From Massariosphaeria phaeospora (Eukaryota; Ascomycota; Dothideomycetes; Pleosporales), in contig JAADJZ010000024.1 in assembly GCA_011032825.1 (NCBI GenBank), positions 1 through 64,000 on the forward strand: a DNA stretch of 64,000 nucleotides. The letters run 5' to 3'. A program made the translations under genes and the position numbers. The stretch's first letter is position 1. Every line of letters starts with the position of its first letter. The notes under the pieces were generated by a model. The model did not search any database, had not been told where the DNA came from, and saw only the letters and a list, made by a program, of their open reading frames with translations. This document shows positions 1-14,185 of this stretch, piece after piece.

Positions 1-3000
1 CGAGTTTTACTTGAAACCTAAAAAAGTTCGCAGATAGCTTATTTCTATTTCTTAAATAGCACAGTTACTATTTACATTTTACAGTGTTAACAATTAGATT
101 ATTAAGTTAAAAACTAAAGAAAGCGGTTTGTGAATAAGCGCTTAGGCAGATGTTTGTTAAAAGCTAGCAAGCTAATTTACTTTATAGTTGCACTTCTACG
201 GCCGTTTCGATTTTCTTGAAAATGCTTCGCGAAGTTGGCGAAATATCGTATGTAACTTTTAATCTAAGCTAGTAGTAGTATTACGCTTCGCTTTAAAAGT
301 TGTTGTTTTTTTCGTAGTAGCTTGTGCGCTAGCTAATCTAAATTGTGTCTTAGATACTTTCGGCTTTCGGTAGTTCCGCAGTACAGATATAAGTACGTTT
401 TCTCTAATAATTAATTCTCTTGTCTTTCTTTTCTCGTACTTTGACTACTTAAATAAATCAATTCTCTTGTTTCTTTCGTTTCGCACTTTAACTACCTACA
501 ATAGCTAGTGCTTCGCATTGCCTTTGCGTAGAAAAGTTATTTAAACGTCGTGTTCTTTGCATTAACTTAATAGAAAACACTAAACAATGCGGTATGTGTT
601 CAGCTAACCTTAAGCACAAGAATAAAAATAAAAGTTTTATTTTCTAGCTAAAGAAATGTAGTTGTGTACGTTTATCTAGATAGTTATAAAGTAGTTACTA
701 ACTAGTTAAATATACTACGGCTAATGTTTTCAATTCAATTCTTACGAATAGTATACTTGCTACAAACACTTTTGGTTTCAAAAACTCCAACGACTTTTAG
801 AACTAAAGTGTCGAATCTGCTTAAAAGCAAGTAGAAAACGTGTTGCTTTCTTTTGTAGTAAGAAAACACAATAGAACTTACGAAGCACATTAGCTTATTA
901 CAGCAACAGAATACGTATACTGTAAAGAATGCATTTGTAAATAGAACAAAACTAGCTCTGCTAGAAAGCAATGCATTTGTTTAACTTGCAAAAATTAGAA
1001 CACAAAGGTGTTTATGTTACCGCGACTTACGCTAATTATAACTATGCCAAGCATCTTAAAAACTACGGTTATTGTTCAAAATATTAGTTAACTTTGCTTT
1101 TGAGCGCTTGATGTCTGAATGAGCTTACTTAGCTTGGTAAAGCGTTATGTTTCTTATCGGTAGAGCTAAATACAATTTTGAAATTCTTATTCTATTTCTC
1201 TTGTACTTGAATATATGGCGTAGAACTTCAGCTTCATGTACAGTAGCTGTCTTTATTGTTCTAAGAACTAAAGCGAAGATTTTATAAAAGTTATTTTAAC
1301 GAACATAGCTCTAAGAGGCTCTACAAAACAGCTACCTATTTAGCTTACGCTAAAAACAAATAACGCTTTACTTACGCATTCGCGCAAACTTTTACATAGT
1401 TCTAAGTGCAGCTACAAATAAAGCTTCTTTAAGTTACTCGCACAAACTTTTTGTTTGTACTTTTTTGCTTTTGCACAACTAGATAATGTGTAACGTACGC
1501 ACGGTGCAAGCATGCAGTTTTTCTTACTACTACTTTGTAGTAGCAAATACAAAGCAAGCTTAGAAAGAGTATATAGAACTATTTCGTTCTATCTACGATA
1601 GAACACACACGAACTAATATACAGAAATTAGTTACTTGTGCACTTGTTTTTCTCTTTTACACTTATAAACCAACACTTTTATTAGACAATTATATATTGC
1701 TATTTATCTACAAGTCTATGTTAAAGTAGCGAGTAGAGTACTATGCTAGTACTATTGAACTTGTTGGCATCGAAAATGTTAGAAGTGTTAATAGTAACGA
1801 AACGCTATAGCTCGCTTGTAAACTAATAGCTAGATATTCGCTAGTACTATTCAAGCACTTGTAACTACCTCGACTAGACTTAAAGTTTATATTCGTAGTT
1901 TGTAAACTTGGAAACTAAAATAATTTTACTCTACCTACAGCACACTAGCCGTTACTGCTACAAGTTAAACTAAGAAAGCAAAAGAAAGCTCGCAACGAAC
2001 ACATAAAATTAGTAGCACAATTCGAAATCGATAGCTATAAACTCAACATCGTTTATAGCATTAGCTAGCACGCATTTTAGAGAAAATGTTAGTGCAAGCG
2101 TGCAATACTTTTAATATAGTTCAAAGCAGAAATAAATTTATAAAACTAGGTAAAAGAGTAGTATAATATAACTTAAAGTGTTTACATTAGAATTACTATA
2201 GAAGCTAGAAACTAATTTTTCTAGTGCTAAATTTGCAACGTTTAGGTTTAGTAGGTTAGGTACTATAGACTAAGCAAGTGCTAGGTAGCTAAAGAAAAGC
2301 GTTAATAGAATTATTCTAGCTACTTAGACGTAACATTCAACGATTTCTGTACTAAATATATAGAGCGCTAAGAATTTTGCTAGAAAGAAAATCTTTAGGC
2401 AAGAACAAAATTAATAATAGAAAATTTGTAACGCAATATCTTTATGCACTACAGTAGAGTTGAGATGCCCTAGCATAGCACGGTTTGGTTTAGGCTAATT
2501 TTAGAATTTTCTACGCGCTGCTGTGCTGCAACGCTGTAGAACACAAAACAATCTACACTTCTAGAAGTTTAAGCGGTTAAGTTACTTTGCAGTATTTTTT
2601 TAACTATAAAGTACAACTTACGCATGCTTGTTTTTAAGAAAATATAAGCTTAAGTATAGTCGAACAAAGAAATACAGCATTCAAAGCGTTATCGGCAACG
2701 CATCGAAGTTGTTAGAATACTAAAAGATCTCTATTAAACGAAGTATTCGCTTAATTCTTTTTTAGATTAAGACTTATACTAGATCGATCGGTGTAAGTAT
2801 ACCTCGTAGATGCAACTTTGCTAGCTTAACAAACGTGCAAGAAAAAAGGCATAGAGTAGTTGCGCTAGTTAATTCGTTATTATAAGAGTAGAAAGAGGCT
2901 AGTAATAATTGTAGAACGCAAAGAGTGTCGTTGCAAATTGCGTACGTAAGCGAGGCATAGGCTACAAAAATTTGCTCAAATAATGTAGCTCGCGCGTAAA

Positions 3001-3440
3001 AAATACAAACGTTAGAATTTATGCTACTACTAGCTGCTAGGCGCTGCGTTACTTTGATTGCCTATACAATAAAATGCATTCTAATTCTAAAAAAATTAAT
3101 GCGCTTATTAACCGATTAACACGCATGTTGCAGCTTTTTAAACGGTTAAAGATCGCGTCGCAGCAGTTTAAACCTAGCTTTGAACTTTCAAAAACCTCGC
3201 GTACACGCTCGCATAGCTAGAATGTTTTACTATGCATGCATAAGATCTACAAAGCAGCGAACTAGGTAGTAGATTAGCTAGAAGCTTTGATAGCAGCACA
3301 TAGATACGAAAACAGTGCGATAACAATACATAGTAAGAAAAATTAAGCAAATTATAGTTTACATCGCTAATGTTCTAGTTGTATCTTTACTAAGTAAGCG
3401 AACTAATAAGTTAAACAAGGCTAATAGCTCTAACAATTAG

Positions 3441-4440
3441 CCTGTTGAGCTTGTTAAGCTTACTAAGCCTGTTGAGCTTACCGAGCCTACTGTCGAGCCT
3501 ACTAAGCGCAAGCTTACTGTTGAACGCAAGCTTACTATCGAACGTAAGCTTACTGCCGAACGCGAGCTTACTGCCGAACGCAAGCTTACTGCCGAACGCA
3601 AGCCTACTGCCGAACGCAAGCCTACTGCCAAACGCAAGCCTATAGTTGAAAAGATTTTAGCTGCGAAATATAACGTTAAAGCTAAAGCTCGACATACAAA
3701 GCAGCTTCTAAAGCGCCTAAGTTTTACTCTAAACTAGATACGGCCTAAGCTAAACACTACACTAGTAGCTGCAAAGAACTCGTTAGCTATTTAGACACGA
3801 ACATGCCGTGTAGAAGAATTAGAACCTAAAATAGTTGCAACGTTTGAACGGAATATTAATAACGAAGCAAGAAATGTTAGATTTATGCACTTTGCAGTTG
3901 CTAACTTTAACTTTGTAAAGTTAACCGCAGACAAGTTTAATACATTAGCAGCTACAACTACACATGTTTTTTACTTTTTAATTGCAAAGATCTTTTAATG
4001 TAGAAAGATATTTCTTTTAAGTAGAGAAATACATCTGCTTAATCTAGTAACACTACTACGAAAGAAGCTGTTAGCTGCGAAAAGCAAAGCTATTTGCGAA
4101 AACACTGCAGAGTTGACTTTTCGCGCCAAAGTTAGCTACGTAATTAGAGAAATTAAGCTTGCTAGATACAAACAACTACTTACTTGTAAAATACGCCTTG
4201 CGGACGAACTCAATTGCGAAATCCTAAGAATAACTACTAGCTAGTATTTGTTAAGTGCTACAAAAACGAACTTGCAAGCAAAATCCGCATTTGCTATGCA
4301 TACAAAGAACTGCTACTAGCTTTTAGTTAACCTCTTTATTGCGAGCGCTCTAAAGATATAGCTACTAATTTAGCTAAGTTTTGCAGAAGTGCTTAAATTA
4401 AAACTTAACACACTTTTCTCTAACTTGGCACGCTGTTTTT
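3441..4440 (+). pseudogene. Decayed coding frame with ERKLTA repeats
   Basis: One frame stays largely open for about 1 kb inside the AT-rich block, with long open runs at about 3441-3735, 3816-4000 and 4010-4230. The interruptions are TAG and TAA only. This is unexpected by chance in such TAG-rich DNA and fits a former protein-coding gene inactivated by RIP. The first part encodes lysine/arginine-rich hexapeptide repeats (ERKLTA type, separate entry); the rest is a Lys/Leu-rich protein with no motif I recognise. It may come from a transposon or from a host gene caught by RIP; the sequence alone does not decide. Confidence 0.5.
3480..3640 (+). repeat. 18-bp minisatellite (ERKLTA-coding)
   Basis: About eight imperfect tandem copies of an 18-bp unit of the form GAACGCAAGCTTACTGCC. 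Copies differ mainly by single transitions (CTT/CCT, CGC/CGT, GCC/ATC). Read in the frame of the surrounding decayed gene it encodes ERKLTA or ERKPTA. The unit is a multiple of three, consistent with expansion while the frame was still translated. Confidence 0.75.
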
Positions 4441-6315
4441 AATCTATTAGACACTAGAGCTTGTTTTTTTACCTAGCTTTGCTTAACTAATAGAGTATAA
4501 AATACTGTATACAGGTATGCTACGCTAGCGAGCTAATTGTAACAATGCTAGGTACGTTTTATTAAGTTGTCAACGTTGATAGTAACGTAGCTAAAGCCGC
4601 GAATTTCTTGTTTAGAAACGCTTAGATTAAACTTTTTAACTATATATTTTGTTCTGCTAGTTTCTGCAGCGCTAGCTACGTCATTAACTAAACCTACTTC
4701 ACATTACCAAAACGAAAGTTAAATTTTAACACTAGTTTTTTACTAACTTGGAAAAGAGCTTATGTTGACTTTGTACTTAGTTACGAATAGTTAGCTTTAG
4801 CAATACTCAACACGAACACACTTTTCCGCTACGAAACGCTAATTAGATAATAAAAAAAATGCCAGCTGCTACTACCGACTATTAGTGCCAAAAGTAATAC
4901 TCTTCAAAAAGCTGCTATTCTAGATTCTAAGGCGTGCTAATCTACTACTATAAAAAGCTTTTACAAGCTGTTTGCTAAGCTTACAGCTTACTTTTTCGCT
5001 TCTTTTATTAATAATAGTAGACAAGAAGCGCTTCGAATTAGCTCTAAAGTCTTAGACAAGATCTTAACGTTCTAGAGCATTAAAGAAACCTATAAAACTC
5101 GCTCGCAGCTTTAGAATAAACTCAATAAAGCTAGAAAGTAAGTGCAAATCTGCTAACTATATAGAGTAGGTCTGCTTTGCCTAATTTCGCTTAACTACCT
5201 TAATAGTTACTGCTACACAATAAGTAACGATTATATTAAACAATTCTTACGAATACTTAACAAGCAGAAAGATCGAGTAAACTCGCTGTGCAAAATCGAG
5301 GTCAGCATCAAAGCCATGTTTGAAAAAGAATTAGAATTTTAGTTTGAGTATCAAGAATTGAGTACACTAGATAGACTTCTTGAACATAATTGCTATAAGC
5401 TTTTGCAGCTAGTTGCATATCCAACAAAAAACCTCTTTAGCTTTAACTTTTATAATTGGCTTTAACATTGCCTAAAAGAATAGAAGCTTAACTAGCTATG
5501 CAACTTAACATTAGCTCTAAATACACTATGCTACATTTGTTGCTTTTGTAGCTATAAGTGCCTATCTAAGTTACTACAAAACTACTACCGAATTGTAAAC
5601 TTAGGCAACAAAAAGCGGAAAATCTAGGCTCGCGCACCTATTCTAAGTAAGCTAGCCTTTGCTAAAAGTAACTTTATTGCTAAGCTTGTTAAAAAGCTTG
5701 TGCTAATTAATTATTGCAACAACGTTATAATTGTTAACTTTCTAAGAGCTAATCTAGAATCTGTTTGCTAAGTTAACTGTTAACAGAATAGTAATTAAGC
5801 TCGATTACTAAATTATAATTGCTAACTATGTGCACAAATAGTTAACTAGGTTGTTTTAGATTGGTATAGATTAATAATCTAAGCATTACAAGATATATAG
5901 AACAGCACAGAAATAACAATTGCTTACGAGCAAAGTTTTAGCTTATGCTTTTGTAAACACTGCGCATATAAGAATACTTACAAGAACAAAAATTAAGTTA
6001 GCAGCTATTTAATAACTTGAAGTTTATAAGTGCTTTTACTTAAAAACGTTTCTAGCTTTATCTTATATACAAAGCTCTTTGCTTAGCTTACTTACTATAA
6101 ATTCTCTACATAATCTCTAGCACAAAATTCGAGCTTCTATTCTATACTTGTTTGCAAACAAACTTTTAAAAGTTTTTAACGATTTTTCGCGAACACGACA
6201 TGCTAGACTATAAAATATAATCTTTAAAAACAATTGCTAGCTTGAAGTAGTAGTTAATAAGTTCTACTTTAATTCTGTTCTAATTAGTCGAGATCTAACA
6301 TTACTCTACTTTGAT

Positions 6316-6900
6316 TTAGTAGCAGGTCTAAAACACTCGTTACTAATACTTTAAGTGCTAGATAAAAGCAGTAACTTACTATATAAACCTGTAAAATTTT
6401 GTAAAAGTTTGCAACTTTACTTTTATAGTAGTAAAACTAAATACTATATCTTTAAAAACAGTTTTAGTATTGCTTTGCACGGAATAGAAAGTAATTGGAT
6501 ATATGCACTTTTAATAGCTAACTTGTTGTTTAGCGAACATTCTTTTGTAACTAAGTACTATTTCTAGATTAATACAAAAGCTAAAGTAAAAACTATTCGC
6601 TCTACTAATATTCACGGTATAAATAAGCAGATATTTGAACTTAGAAATCTTGCACCTATGTTTGTGTTAGATCTTGATACTAAAACTTATTTGCTGCTGC
6701 AAGTACTGTTTAGTTTCTCTTTTAAGCCTAGTTCTACTACTTTTTACCGTAGAATTACGAAAAGATTTGATTATTAAAAGAAATTTGAATTTACTTTTAG
6801 CGAAGCTAGAAACCTTCGCTACTATATTAAAGACTAAAATATAGCTAAAGAGTTTAGCTTCTATAATACTACTCGAGTTATTAGTTTTAATCTATAATTA
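6316..6900 (+). pseudogene. Decayed coding frame, unknown family
   Basis: A single frame runs through this stretch with three or four stops, all TAG or TAA, and an otherwise protein-like composition (for example FVLDLDTKTYLLLQV and ITKRFDY). The stops sit where Gln or Trp codons would be plausible, so the stretch looks like a coding sequence killed by RIP. I do not recognise the family. A transposon origin is likely from context but not shown. Confidence 0.4.
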
Positions 6901-7590
6901 ATAATCTACTAATTAAGTTGCGTATTGCATTCTAGAGAAAGCACCTAGACCGGAAAACTAGAAGCTAAACAAACACTTTAAACACTTTCTATATAAAGTT
7001 ATTTGTAAGTTCTTTACTAGTACCTAACACCTAGCACTATGCAAGCTAACGCATTAAGCTTACTTCTAACGCTAGCAACAACAGCAAATCGTTTATTCTA
7101 CTTTAATGCAGCAGTATTAGCTTTTATTAATTTTAAAATCAAACACTAACTTTAATTACAGATATAGAAGATAATTGAAATAGAGACATTCTCTAAGAGA
7201 ATAGTAGCACATGTACTGTTCAAAGCAAGCTATTCTACAAAAAACTACAATTTTCAAAGCATCTCGTTCGTTTACAAAGAAAAGTTCTAATAGAATAACT
7301 TATACCAATGTTACGGTTAGCACACTATAGAATAGATAAAAGCAAATAGCGTTTGTTGCGCAATAGACCTAGCTTAGACGCATCGTAGTACTATAGTAGA
7401 TTTCATGCATAAGTTTGATAATGTATTCGTATTTAAAGTCTAATAATAAAAACTTTTAAATAGTTCTTGTGCTTTTCTTAACGCGAGCTTTTTTTACATC
7501 GTACTCGCTGAAGTTTGTCTTAGCTCTGCAAGTACGCTTTGTCTTTTTCAACTATCTCATATCGCGATTAGCTTCGAACGTTAACAATAG

Positions 7591-7695
7591 ATTAGCTAGC
7601 TTTGACTTTGCAAGTAGCTTTACATCTAAACAAAAATTAGCTAGCTCTAACTTTTTAAGTAGCTTTACATCTAAACATAGATTAGCTAGCTCTAA
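7591..7695 (+). repeat. 45-bp tandem repeat
   Basis: The motif attagctagc followed by a conserved AAGTAGCTTTACATCTAAAC core recurs with starts at 7591, 7636 and 7681, a period of 45 bp. There are two full copies and a partial third, a few per cent diverged. It lies in a short open frame (7469-7747) that I do not consider a gene. Confidence 0.6.
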
Positions 7696-10600
7696 CGTTA
7701 GCGTAGACATTTCTAAATTTAGCAACATTGCGTTTTCGTTTTTGTAGCTTTAGCTAGTTAAGTAATGTTTAGTTTTGTAAGATGTAGGTTGCATGTGCGA
7801 GCTTCTACAGCACTAAACGCTAACTTAGAAACAGTACACTATGTTGTTTTTTTTTATTCTATTTAACTTAACAGCGTAATTAGAAGACACATAAGTTAGC
7901 TTAGCATGTATATTACTTGCTAAAAAAACTTTATTGCTGCTAGTTTAAGCCGAGTTTTTATAGAAGTAAGAAATATATGCTTGTTTAAAGTAGATGTAAA
8001 ATATCTCGTTCTAGTCGTCTATGTAAAAATACTATAAGTTGGAAAATATTAGTATATAAAGTACAACATTGTTCTAGAGTATAGTCTTGTTGTTAGACAT
8101 TATTACATATCTAGGTAGCAATAACGCTAGAAAGCTTTCATCCGTAAGCACAAAGAGGCTAAATAGTAAAAACAAGTAAACTATTTTCTTTAATTCGATT
8201 TTCTTGCAAAGACTTAAGCTAGCGAGAATAAAAACTGCGTCTATAGTCGCGCTTGCAGTTTTAATCTATTTTTGGTTTTTGAATATAACTTGCTATGCAG
8301 TTACTAGTAAGCTAGACTATAATAGCAAGCGCTTAGCTCTAGCATAATACTGCGCTAGAAATTTTATAGTATTTAGCATTGTGTGTTTTATAGTATAGTA
8401 GAAAAATCAGTAGTATTTATATGCAACCTTAGAATTTAATCTTTTGTTAAAAGGTTAACATTAGATAAAGAAGCTTTTGAACTAACTAAAAGTAAGCAAG
8501 TTTGAAAACTACTTGGCAGCGTTATTGCGATTACTTAATAGATTGTTATAAACGCTGCTCTATACGTCTCTATAGGCCTTATACTTTCCTATTCAACGGC
8601 AAAAGTGCAGTAGTTATTCTCGAAAGTCGAGATTATTTATAAAGAAGATTTAGCTATTGGAAATAGCATAAACGCGCTTTAGGCAAAGCGTTTACTGCTT
8701 GAGTTTGTAGTAAGCTTTAACTTCTATAACGAGAATGTCTTTAAGAATAAAGTAAAAGAAACTGCGATTAACTTAGTATCTTTGCTAATGCGCGCCTAGC
8801 GTGTTCAACACATTCTAAGTGCTCTATTTCTATTGTTAGCTTTTGGAATCTACTAACTGTACTAATGTAACCTAGCTTACGCTTACACATATATATTAGG
8901 CTAAGCTTTTAAGTTTAATGCGGTTGTAGTTCGATTATGCAGCTTGCGCTTAGGCATGCTAGTTTATTTATCTATTGAAATTACTAGCTTTCTAGCATTA
9001 AATAGCTTGTTGGAGATACTAGTTGCTTGTCTAAAGCTATGCGAGCCTACTAAAGTTATAATAGAAAAAAGCAAACTATAAGCTTTTGATTTTAAATAAA
9101 CAATTAATTGCTAAGGAACACTGCAGAGCTATTTTTAATGCGCGATTCGCTTTTTAGCAGCACTTAGAAAGTTACGCGATAGACTTTGTCTTTGCAACAA
9201 AAAACAAACTTAAGAGCTAAGCAAAGCAATACTTTCTAAAAAAACAAGGTTTAGAAGAAATAGCTTTACAAATAGAAAGTTCTACGATAGCGCTGCACTT
9301 CGCTTTTAAAAAAAGTGTATAGCAGCTCTTTATAAGATGTAGCATACCGTACAGTTAGAATTATTTTATACAACAATTAAACATTAATTTGCTATCGATC
9401 AAAGCTATCTACCTAGCGCTAACTAAAACAATACGAAGTGTGCTAATTAAACTAAGCGTTACCTTAAAGTACTGCAAAACAAGCGCTTTAGTTTTTCAAC
9501 TATTAACTAAATACAAGAGTAGTGCCTTTGCGCTCTACGTATCTTAGAGTGCGTACTAATTATTGAGTTTTCTTGCTGCAGTTAGATGTAGAGTTGGCAA
9601 CTGTGCAAGATCTAGTAGCCTTGCATTACTAGTAAACGAACTTTGCTTAGAGTTTTTTGTTTGCTTTTTTTTGAGCCTTAAAGCAATAGCTGTACTAAGC
9701 AACTAAAGAATAGTATCGCAAACTTTTTTTAGAATAGTTTTTCGTCGCCGGCGGTTATTAAGTGTCGCAGCGTTATTCTTTTTGCATTTGTGTTGTATAT
9801 ATACGCTTGCTTAGTTAAAATAGTAGTTGCAAGTAAAGCACACTTAGCTGCACAGAACATTTGTGCTATAGCTTGTTAATAAGTAAATTGTGTTAACTAA
9901 AAGTAGTACATACGCATTGCGTAGTAACGTTGAAGCTTTCTTAGCGTTAGAAATTTTTCTTTTCGCTAGCAAGCTTGCTATAGACACACTAGCTCTAGTT
10001 TTTTATTATTACTAAGCTCTTTACTAGATAAGCACTTGCTGTTTGTAGTGTAGTTTATAACTTTGCTAGTGTTATCAACGACATTGTTGTTGTTGTTGTT
10101 AGTAGCTTTTGTACTTTAATGCGCTAGGTATTTTGCTAACTTGCGAAAAAAGCACTAAGCGCGAGTCTAGAATCTGTTAGATCTATCTCGTTTAAGCTGT
10201 AGTACAAACTTTGAAATTTTTAACATGTTAGCGTAGCGAATCTGTAGTTTTAAATGTTTTGAAACAAATTTAATAGTCTATGTTGATAGCTAAAGCAGTA
10301 GATAAACTAAGTTAATTAAAGAATCTATGCATGCATTATGTAAGCATTAAAACGCTAAGAACTTTGCTTATTCGTTTAGATTATTTTTTTGCTCGACAGA
10401 TTCTTTCTCGTTTACCTAGCTCGCTTGCGCTCGAAGAGAATACAGATAGCTAGCTATACAAGGTCTACGTGCGTATTTGAAATCTATATCTTTTTGCTTA
10501 CGCTTTCTGCTAGCATTACTACTAACAAACCGTTGTTTCGATACTTGAATCTAGCCTTAGAATCCGTTACTACGACACTCGTTACTACTTGTTACTACGT

Positions 10601-13600
10601 TACCTTTCGCTACGATACTCTAAAAACGAATATAACTAAGTGCGTGCTTTGTAAAGAATCTAGGTTAGTTAGAAGCTTTAAGTGCACTTAGTGCGACGGC
10701 ACTAAAGAGAAACTCTCTAAAGCAAACAACACGAGCTAAGACCTCGCATTCGTTTAAAAGCTAGATATACAATATCAAGCAGTTTTTAATATAATTCTAT
10801 TTGTTTGCTAATTTTACAAACGTTTATAGTAGTTGATTAAGTTTAGGCGCCAAACTGCGCATCGTTATTCTCTATTTTGTTAGCATTCAACCTAGCACAC
10901 ATTCTAATAGTTTTGGTAACACTTTTTATTTATAGGTTCCGCAGTGTATATGTAAAAGCATAACTAGCTATTGCTTTAAAAAGTTTAATCTTCGCTTTTA
11001 GAAACAAGCTTAATACAAGACTTATAAATTTTTTCGTGTTAGCAATTAAACAGTTAGTGTCTTTCGTTCTGTAGATTATAATAATATTAGGACAATACAA
11101 AAAAATAAAGGTTTGGAAAATCTGCTTTTTATTTGCAAACCTAAACGCGTTTAACTTAGACTTAAATTGCAAGCCAAACGTTTTAAGTTTTGTACTCGAA
11201 TTCTAAAAGTTGTCGACAAGTTTCTTAGCATTAATAACGACTAGTTCAACGTTAGCAGCCTAGGTTCGAGTTGCTAATCCTTAGCAATAATTAGAGTTTA
11301 CTATTTTAGAAAGAGTTTTATTTATATTGGGTTTTCTAAATATAAGCAACTACATAGAAGCTAGTCTTAGAAAACTTCTATTCGTAATTACTTGCGTTCT
11401 TGTCGAGAACGTAAAGTACGCTTTACTTATGCCAACTAGTAGTTAGAACTCTATACGAGCGATTATTAAGTCTATTTGTGTAAACTAGTCTAGCAGCATG
11501 TTTATAAAGTTCGATTTAGTTAATTCGCAACTCTAGAGCATGTTGTTGTAGACTTGCTTAGAATTTCTTTCGTAAGTAGCAAGTATTAGGTATAAGAAGT
11601 AGATAGTATCGATAGCAAAGCTAGATTAGAACAGCTAGAAGTAAACGGCTAAGAAGCTACTAGCACTTTCTCTAGTAACTAGGTCTAGTCTACTTGCCTG
11701 CAGTTCGGTTTCGAATGCTAAAGCTTTTTTCTTAATTGCACTAAGAAGATGTAGACTAGCGATCTACTTAAGTACTATATTAACATATGCTAACAGCTTC
11801 GTGCCGAAGCTTTCTAGTAGTAAAGAATAGTACGAGTAGATTATAACTGTGTTGTCTTTGTATAGATCTTTAAAGTAACACTAGTGCTATAGTGCAAATT
11901 CTAGATTGCTACTAGTTTACTATAAAGTCGTTAGTTTGTGCTAGATCGTAATAATAAGAATAGCTTACAAATCCGCTGCTAACCTAGTGTAGATAAAAGA
12001 AGCATAGTTTCTAAGAAATTCCAACTATGCATAAATGCTTATAAACTCTTAATATAATACGAAAAGTTAGAAAATGCTTATTAGAGCGTAGAACTTTAAC
12101 GAGAAAGAAGTAGAAGTTATTGTAAAAATGTTGTTGCTTACTAGTAGCTTTAAGACTAAAGAACTGTGTAGAGTTTAGAATATTAAGCTATAGTAGCTTT
12201 ATCGTTAGTGCGAACATGCTTAGAGTATAAGAATAGTAAAGTAAGTTAGCAGTGCTAGATGTTCCTATATAACCGCTTCTTACAAACTAGGTTTTTTAAT
12301 TTTAAATAAAAATTGTATTCTCGAGGCAGCTGTAGTTATTTGCATTGTTTAACTATTACAGGTTTGCAGCTCGCAGGTTCTTTTATGCAAGGTTTTTTGA
12401 GCTTACGAGCTTATAGTTTAGTTCCCGCCAATTGACATGCACTACCTACAACTTTGAAATGTATTTATCACGCGAATACAATTTTTTTTATAGAATTGAA
12501 TTAAGTAACTATATAGCTAGAGCAACACGATAGTACTTTAATTAAGAACTATTCAATTGAACCTAAAATTTCTATAGCATTAAGGAAAAAGAGTTGGTAC
12601 AAGTGCCTTAGGCTTTAAAACCTAGTCCTAGGTTCTTTAGAGAATGCGCAAGTTCAAAGCTAAAACTAAAAAGTTTGGTAATATTTCTACTAATATCTCG
12701 TTTGTTCGATGCACTAGAGCTGCTAGATTCTGTGAATTAAAAAATAAATCGTGCAGCAAATGCTTCTTTATACCTTCGTTACTTGCAGTAATAAGCATTT
12801 AAGTAGCTGTAAATTAGCTGCTAAAAGTAAGCAAGTTAAATTACTATAAAGAGAATAGTTACTTACGCATGCAAAGTACTACATATGTTTGTTAAAATTA
12901 GCTTTTCTTTGCGTTAATTTGTGTAATCTTTAGGCTTATCTTGCGAAGCACCAACGCCGTTGAAAGCAATAATACTCTAGATAGCGCTTTCGATGCACTT
13001 ATAGATGCGCTCTTTCCTGTTATTTATCGTAGCTAATAAACTAGTTTAAATGAATACGTTAAAGTATAGCTATAGTAACGTATACAGTGCGTCGTAGTAG
13101 TTGGCCTTTATTCGCGCAATGCTAATGTTAGTTGCTAGCGAATTCTTGTTCTCTTAAGCTTACTCTAAGTGTAATTGTTTTTTTTATAGCTTTACACGGC
13201 GCGACATAGAACTTGCTAGTTCAAAAGCTTTGTTGCTTCTAGTACGAAGTGCGTTTTTAAGCTCGACACATAATTAGTCTAAGTAGCTATGCTGCGAATT
13301 AACAGGTTCGATTTGAGTCTAGTATTTGAACAACTTAGACAGCAAGAGATTATGCATTTCGGCTTAGAGATTACTACTAAGAGGTTAGCTTTAAGTCTAC
13401 TAACTGCTATTAATACCTAGAGTACTTGCGTTTTAAGACGAAAACAAGCCTAGTAAAGCTACTTCAAATGCTTAAGTTTTAACGACTTTGCGCTCTAACC
13501 AAGCAGTGTTGTAGAATCAAGCAAGTCTAACTTGCTACTGCAAGTTAGTTTGCAATAATTGTTAAATAGCTAGAAATATACTTTTTAACAAGAACAACAC

Positions 13601-14093
13601 ACACTATAGACGCGTAACCTAGCTAGGTTAAACTCTTTTAAACTTAGGCAAACTATAAGAAGTAGAGCGTAGCAAGAAACATTGCATGTGCAGTTATCGT
13701 AGTAACACTACTCTTAAATGCACTTAGAATTTTCAAAGCACTTTTGAAATAGGCTATACTAGAAAAGATATTAGCGTTTAGCGTAGAGGCTTAAGAGCTA
13801 GGCAGTGCGTTTTTGTGCAAACAAACGCTGCCTAAAGCGAGTACAAGAAAAATAATAGCGTTGCTTGTACTATACATTACCTGCTTATTTAAATTTCTAC
13901 ATTCTAGACTATAGCTCTTACTAAACTCTGTAGTAAGTTAGTAGAACATTTTTGTATTAAAAAAAGAATGTAGAAGCTAGATGTAAGTAAGATAAAAGTA
14001 AAAAAGCAAGAGTAGCGTAGGATAGCGAAAGTTTAGCTTTTCTAAACCAAACACACTGCTAAAGAGTTTTAAAGCAAGTTCTCGTTTGTTTTT

Positions 14094-14185
14094 ATGCTAT
14101 TTGTTTTTATTCTGTTCGTTTTCATTCTAGTCGTTGTCTTGGAGTTCGTTTTTATTCTAGTTGTTGTTTTCGAGTTTACACGAGG
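14094..14185 (+). repeat. Low-complexity GTTTTTATTCT-type tandem tract
   Basis: Short tandem duplications of a TTCGTTTTTATTCTAGTTGTTGT-like unit, rich in T/G on this strand and A/C on the other, inside the AT-rich block. In one frame they give repeated FVFILVVV. This is probably residual low-complexity sequence and no gene is inferred. Confidence 0.4.

Noticed and set aside
7469..7747. 92-codon ORF in the AT-rich block
   Set aside because: It is short, made largely of a 45-bp tandem repeat and flanked by stops, with no family resemblance.
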